Below, piece by piece: positions 60,172 to 64,000 of a stretch of DNA of 64,000 bases. Position numbers and translations under genes: made by a program. Each line of letters opens with the position of its first letter. Position 1 is the first letter of the stretch. Source of the stretch: Clostridium cibarium. GTDB taxonomy: Bacteria > Bacillota > Clostridia > Clostridiales > Clostridiaceae. The notes beneath the pieces were generated by a model that saw nothing but the letters and a program-made list of their open reading frames with translations, was not told the origin of the DNA and searched no databases. Location: positions 1 to 64,000 of the forward strand of contig NZ_JACSRA010000015.1 in NCBI RefSeq assembly GCF_014836335.1, read 5' to 3'.

Positions 60172-62529
60172 TTATAATGACTTTCTTTCTACCATCCAAA
60201 TCTCCCTAGCGTACTCTAATATTGTCCTATCGCTAGAAAAAATTCCTGCATTGCATGTATTTAAGAAACATTTCTTTGCCCACTCTTCTTTATCCTTATA
60301 AGCCTCAAATACCTTATCTTCAGTTTCCTTAAAACTTTGGAAATCAGCTAATAAATAATACTGATCCCCTTCTTCTAATAGAGAATCGAATAAATCTTCG
60401 AAATCTCCACTGCCTCCATCATCAAAAGTTCCATCTACTAAAGCATCTACTACTCTCTTTAAACTTGGATTCTTTTCATAATAATCTTTTGGATTATAAT
60501 TCTTACCAAGCTCTTCTATATCTTCTACCTCTAATCCAAATATAAAGTTATTTTCTCTTCCACTTTCATTCACTATTTCAACATTAGCTCCATCCAAAGT
60601 ACCAAATGTAGGTGCTCCGTTTAGCATAAGCTTCATATTTCCAGTACCTGAAGCTTCCTTACCAGCAGTTGAGATTTGCTTTGAAATATCTGCTGCTGGA
60701 CATAATTTTTCTGCATAGGATACTCTATAATTTTGCACAAACACAACCTTAATCTTTCCATTAATGGTTTTATCATTATTAACTAAGTTTGCTATTTCAT
60801 TAATAAATTTAACTATTGCCTTTGCTCTCTTATAACCAGGGAATGCCTTTGCTCCAAACAAAAATGTTATTTTTGGTATATCCATATTAGAATCTTCTTT
60901 AACTCTATAATAAAGGTCTAGTATATAAAAAGCATTTAACAATTGTCTCTTATATTCATGTAGTCTCTTAATTTGAATATCAAATAGTGAATCTGGATCT
61001 ATAGTAACACCTTCATTTTCTTTAACATATTCAGCTAACTGCTCTTTCTTTTTATGCTTGATACTCATAAACTTATTTAATACTGACTTATCATTAACAT
61101 ACTTTTCTAAATTCTTTAATAATGAAAGATCTCTTACCCAATCTTCATTACCTAAAACTTCTGTTATTAATGAAGATAACTCGGGATTGCAAAGTCTAAG
61201 CCATCTTCTTGGTGTAATTCCATTAGTCTTGTTCTGGAATTTTTCTGGATAAAGCTCATACCAATTTTTAAGTTCAGTTTCCTTTAATATATCTGTATGA
61301 AGTTTAGCTACTCCATTTACTGCTGATCCAACATGGATAGCTAAATTTGCCATTCTAGCTTGCTTCTTATATATTATTCTATAATCCTTAATTGCATTTC
61401 CACTATATCCTGCTGCCTTCAATTCAGCTATAAATCTCTTATCAATTTCTTGTATTACTTCTAATATTCTAGGGAATAATTCTTTTATTAAAGTTATATC
61501 CCACTTTTCTAAAGCTTCTGCTAAAATTGTATGATTTGTATAACTAAACATACACTTTGCTATACTTAAACTCTCATCAAAAGTTAATCCTTCTTCATCC
61601 ACTAATATTCTTATTAACTCTGGAATACCTAAAGTTGGATGAGTATCATTTAATTGAACAGCATTTAATTCACCTAACCTTTTGGTAACGGTTCCGAATT
61701 TTTCTTTGTGTTTTTTAATTATATCCTTTATTGATGCACTTACTAAAAGATATTGTTGCTTTAATCTTAATAGCTTTCCTTCTTCAGTAGAATCATTTGG
61801 ATATAATACCCTTGTAATATCTTCTGCTCTATTCTTAAGTCTTATCGCTTCATCATATTTTTGATCGTTGAATAACTTAAAATCAAACTCTTTTAGTGGT
61901 TCTGCTTTCCATAACCTTAAGGTATTAACATTTCTTGTGCCATATCCTATTATTGGCATATCATAAGGTACTGCTTTAACATCCATATCCTCAAAATGAA
62001 TAACCTGAGTTTCTGATTCTTTTCTTATACTCCATGGATCTCCATACTTAAGCCAATAATCCCCATCTTCAACTTGAAAACCATCTTCTACATATTGATT
62101 AAATAATCCATTATTATATCTAAGTCCATATCCTATTAATGGAATTTCCATAGTAGCAGCAGAATCCATAAAACAAGCTGACAATCTGCCTAGTCCACCA
62201 TTTCCAAGTCCTGCATCCTCTTCTATTTCCTCAATCTTATTTATATTTATATTTAGTTCTTCTAATAACTCCCTTACTTCATCATATACTCCCATGCTTA
62301 TTAAGTTATTACCAAGAGCTCTACCCATTAGATATTCAGCTGAAAAATAATAAGCTTGTTTACCTTTTGCATATAATTCTGTAGTTTCATTCCAATCGTC
62401 TACTATATTTTCTAATAAACTTAAAGAGAGTGCATTGAATATTTCATAATCTAAAGCCTTGTCTAAAGTCTTGCCATATTTAACTTTTATCGTTCTTTCA
62501 ATACTTAATTTTAGTTCTTCTTTATTCAT
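60172..62529 (-). CDS. glgP: Glycogen/alpha-glucan phosphorylase
   Basis: A 785-residue GT35 phosphorylase. Typical blocks are YFSAEYLMGRALGNNL, DAGLGNGGLGRLSACFMDSA, NDTHPTLGIPELIRIL, QNKTNGITPRRWLRLCNPEL and the PLP-binding ASGTGNMKLMLNG. It releases glucose-1-phosphate from alpha-1,4-glucans. The ATG at 62529 has AAGGTG 8 bases upstream; its start overlaps the end of malQ by 8 bp, so the two are coupled. The pair degrades maltodextrin or glycogen. Confidence 0.96.
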   Translation of the reverse strand: MNKEELKLSIERTIKVKYGKTLDKALDYEIFNALSLSLLENIVDDWNETTELYAKGKQAYYFSAEYLMGRALGNNLISMGVYDEVRELLEELNININKIEEIEEDAGLGNGGLGRLSACFMDSAATMEIPLIGYGLRYNNGLFNQYVEDGFQVEDGDYWLKYGDPWSIRKESETQVIHFEDMDVKAVPYDMPIIGYGTRNVNTLRLWKAEPLKEFDFKLFNDQKYDEAIRLKNRAEDITRVLYPNDSTEEGKLLRLKQQYLLVSASIKDIIKKHKEKFGTVTKRLGELNAVQLNDTHPTLGIPELIRILVDEEGLTFDESLSIAKCMFSYTNHTILAEALEKWDITLIKELFPRILEVIQEIDKRFIAELKAAGYSGNAIKDYRIIYKKQARMANLAIHVGSAVNGVAKLHTDILKETELKNWYELYPEKFQNKTNGITPRRWLRLCNPELSSLITEVLGNEDWVRDLSLLKNLEKYVNDKSVLNKFMSIKHKKKEQLAEYVKENEGVTIDPDSLFDIQIKRLHEYKRQLLNAFYILDLYYRVKEDSNMDIPKITFLFGAKAFPGYKRAKAIVKFINEIANLVNNDKTINGKIKVVFVQNYRVSYAEKLCPAADISKQISTAGKEASGTGNMKLMLNGAPTFGTLDGANVEIVNESGRENNFIFGLEVEDIEELGKNYNPKDYYEKNPSLKRVVDALVDGTFDDGGSGDFEDLFDSLLEEGDQYYLLADFQSFKETEDKVFEAYKDKEEWAKKCFLNTCNAGIFSSDRTILEYAREIWMVERKSL

Positions 62530-64000
62530 TTTCTTCACACCTTCCATACATTCTTGTAAATTTATATATCTTTTTAGCTAACTCATCACTTAAACTATTT
62601 TTACCGATTCTCCACTTCCAATTTATCCCAAGAGTCGAAGGTAAATTTGTTCTTGCTTCATTTCCTAAATTTAGAAAATCCTGCATAGGTGCTATTGCCA
62701 CGTCAGCAATACTTGCCCAAATTCCTCTTATGAAGCCCCAGTTGCATCCTTCTTTTCCGTTTAAGCCCAAATATTTTTTTGCTCTTTTTGTTTCCATCTT
62801 GCTACCTGTTTTTTCATACCACCCCAAGAAAGTGTCATTATCATGGGTACCAGTATATGCAATACAATTTTTAATATATCTATGTGGTAAGAAATTATTG
62901 TCAGGTTTCCCATCAAAAGCGAACTGTAATACCCTCATTCCTGGGAACTTACTCTCCTTTAAAAATTCTACTACATCATCAGTTAAATATCCTAAATCTT
63001 CAGCTATTATATTCAATTTTCCAAGTTTCTTCTCTATTGTATTAAAAAGATCAATTCCAGGGCCTTTTACCCATTCTCCATTTATAGCAGTTCTTTCTCC
63101 ATAAGGAATCTCCCAATAAGATTCAAACCCTCTAAAATGATCAATTCTTAAAATATCATACAGTTTTAAACTTTCTTTTATCCTCATTATCCACCAACTG
63201 TAATCATCCTCTTTCATATGATTCCAGTCATAAATTAAGTTCCCCCATAATTGTCCTGTACTAGAAAAAGCATCTGGAGGACATCCTGCCACAACTAAAG
63301 GTTCCAATGCATCCTTATCAATCTTAAAATTCTCAGGGTGACTCCATGTATCTACACTATCTTCTGCAACATAAATTGGTATATCTCCTATTATCTTAAT
63401 TCCAAACTTATTAGCATAATTCTTTAATTTCTCCCATTGCTCATAAAATAAATATTGTATAAATGACCAATAGTCTATATCATCTTTTAATCTTTCCTTA
63501 TACGCATTAACCGCTTTAGGTGTTCTCCTCTTAATATCCTCATTCCATTTATACCATCCCTTTAATTCAAAATGGTATTTTAATGCCATATATAAAGAGT
63601 AATCTTCAAGCCAAAAGGATTTTTCTTTCTTAAATTCTTCAAACTTCTTTTGAATTTCGGGAAATCCTAATTTTTTATAATTGTTATATGCTTTTCTTAA
63701 TACATTAAACTTTGATATAAATATTTCCCCATAATCAATAGAATCTCTATCTAATCCATAACTCTCATTTTTATATTCTTCTTCTTTTAACAGTCCTTCT
63801 TCCTCTAAAATACAACAATCAATAAAATAAGGATTTCCTGCAAAAGCAGAGAAGCATTGATATGGTGAATCTCCATATCCTGTATGACCTAGCGGAAGCA
63901 TCTGCCAATATTTAAATCCTGCCTTTTTTATGAAATCTACAAATTTATATGCTTCTTTTCCAAAAGACCCTATTCCATAATCATTTGGAAGTGAAGCAAC
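62522..64000 (-). CDS. malQ: 4-alpha-glucanotransferase (partial, runs off the window)
   Basis: At least 492 residues in frame to the window edge; the first few residues are missing. GH77 blocks: LPNDYGIGSFGKEAYKFVDF, LPLGHTGYGDSPYQCFSAFA, ILRIDHFRGFESYWEIP (nucleophile Asp), NIIAEDLGYLTDDVVEFL (acid/base Glu) and AYTGTHDNDTFLGWYEKTG. It moves glucan chains between maltodextrins, giving longer chains to GlgP. Only the N-terminal few residues and the operon promoter lie outside. Confidence 0.95.
   Translation of the reverse strand, partial: VASLPNDYGIGSFGKEAYKFVDFIKKAGFKYWQMLPLGHTGYGDSPYQCFSAFAGNPYFIDCCILEEEGLLKEEEYKNESYGLDRDSIDYGEIFISKFNVLRKAYNNYKKLGFPEIQKKFEEFKKEKSFWLEDYSLYMALKYHFELKGWYKWNEDIKRRTPKAVNAYKERLKDDIDYWSFIQYLFYEQWEKLKNYANKFGIKIIGDIPIYVAEDSVDTWSHPENFKIDKDALEPLVVAGCPPDAFSSTGQLWGNLIYDWNHMKEDDYSWWIMRIKESLKLYDILRIDHFRGFESYWEIPYGERTAINGEWVKGPGIDLFNTIEKKLGKLNIIAEDLGYLTDDVVEFLKESKFPGMRVLQFAFDGKPDNNFLPHRYIKNCIAYTGTHDNDTFLGWYEKTGSKMETKRAKKYLGLNGKEGCNWGFIRGIWASIADVAIAPMQDFLNLGNEARTNLPSTLGINWKWRIGKNSLSDELAKKIYKFTRMYGRCEENE

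Overview
The window is AT-rich and its genes have strong GGAGG-type ribosome binding sites, short U-tailed terminators and Clostridium-like proteins (prfC, ftsH, tandem type I signal peptidases, glgP-malQ, LXG/type VII toxins, HelD). It most likely comes from a Clostridium sensu stricto chromosome. No tRNA, rRNA or CRISPR array was seen.

Layout. (1) 1-93: the 5' end of a group IIC intron, inserted directly behind the terminator of the next operon. (2) 139-14974, minus strand: a Wzx/Wzy-type surface polysaccharide operon. In transcription order it encodes CpsC/CpsD/CpsB control proteins, a priming transferase, WecC-like UDP-ManNAc dehydrogenase, three glycosyltransferases, Wzy, a WecF-like Fuc4NAc transferase, Wzx, WecE-like aminotransferase, an ATP-grasp enzyme and a PglD/NeuD-like acetyltransferase. 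The WecC/WecE/WecF set resembles the sugar chemistry of enterobacterial common antigen. A consensus promoter lies at 15030-15058, with galE divergent. (3) 16300-25990: an accessory island. An intact operon (DUF4176, two small helical proteins, LXG-like toxin, immunity protein) is followed by orphan toxin-tip cassettes. Three of these start with a truncated copy of the conserved pre-toxin linker, just behind a hairpin. Further decayed toxin and immunity genes and a 40-bp tandem repeat end the island. (4) 26083-40058: prfC, a small acidic protein, an SGNH-fold protein lacking its catalytic residues, a 2795-residue cyclic beta-1,2-glucan synthase-like enzyme, a degenerate IS1595-type transposase and an M18 aminopeptidase. 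(5) 40244-45051, plus strand: a CDF cation transporter, a YczE-like membrane protein and three paralogous zinc-ribbon/membrane proteins with Asn-rich linkers. (6) 45054-55784, minus strand: a polar amino acid ABC transporter, HelD, DUF3006-sip-ftsH, a second signal peptidase, a TIM-barrel protein, a Nudix hydrolase and SfsA. (7) 55807-56090: a cluster of DnaA boxes. (8) 56233-58116: a PadR-DUF1700-DUF4097 operon; then an amidase, a second CDF transporter and glgP-malQ, with malQ cut by the window edge.

The two most unusual regions are the toxin-tip array (an apparent store of alternative LXG toxin/immunity ends) and the ECA-like sugar gene set in a Gram-positive capsule operon. All functional statements rest on reading motifs by eye; no database search was run.
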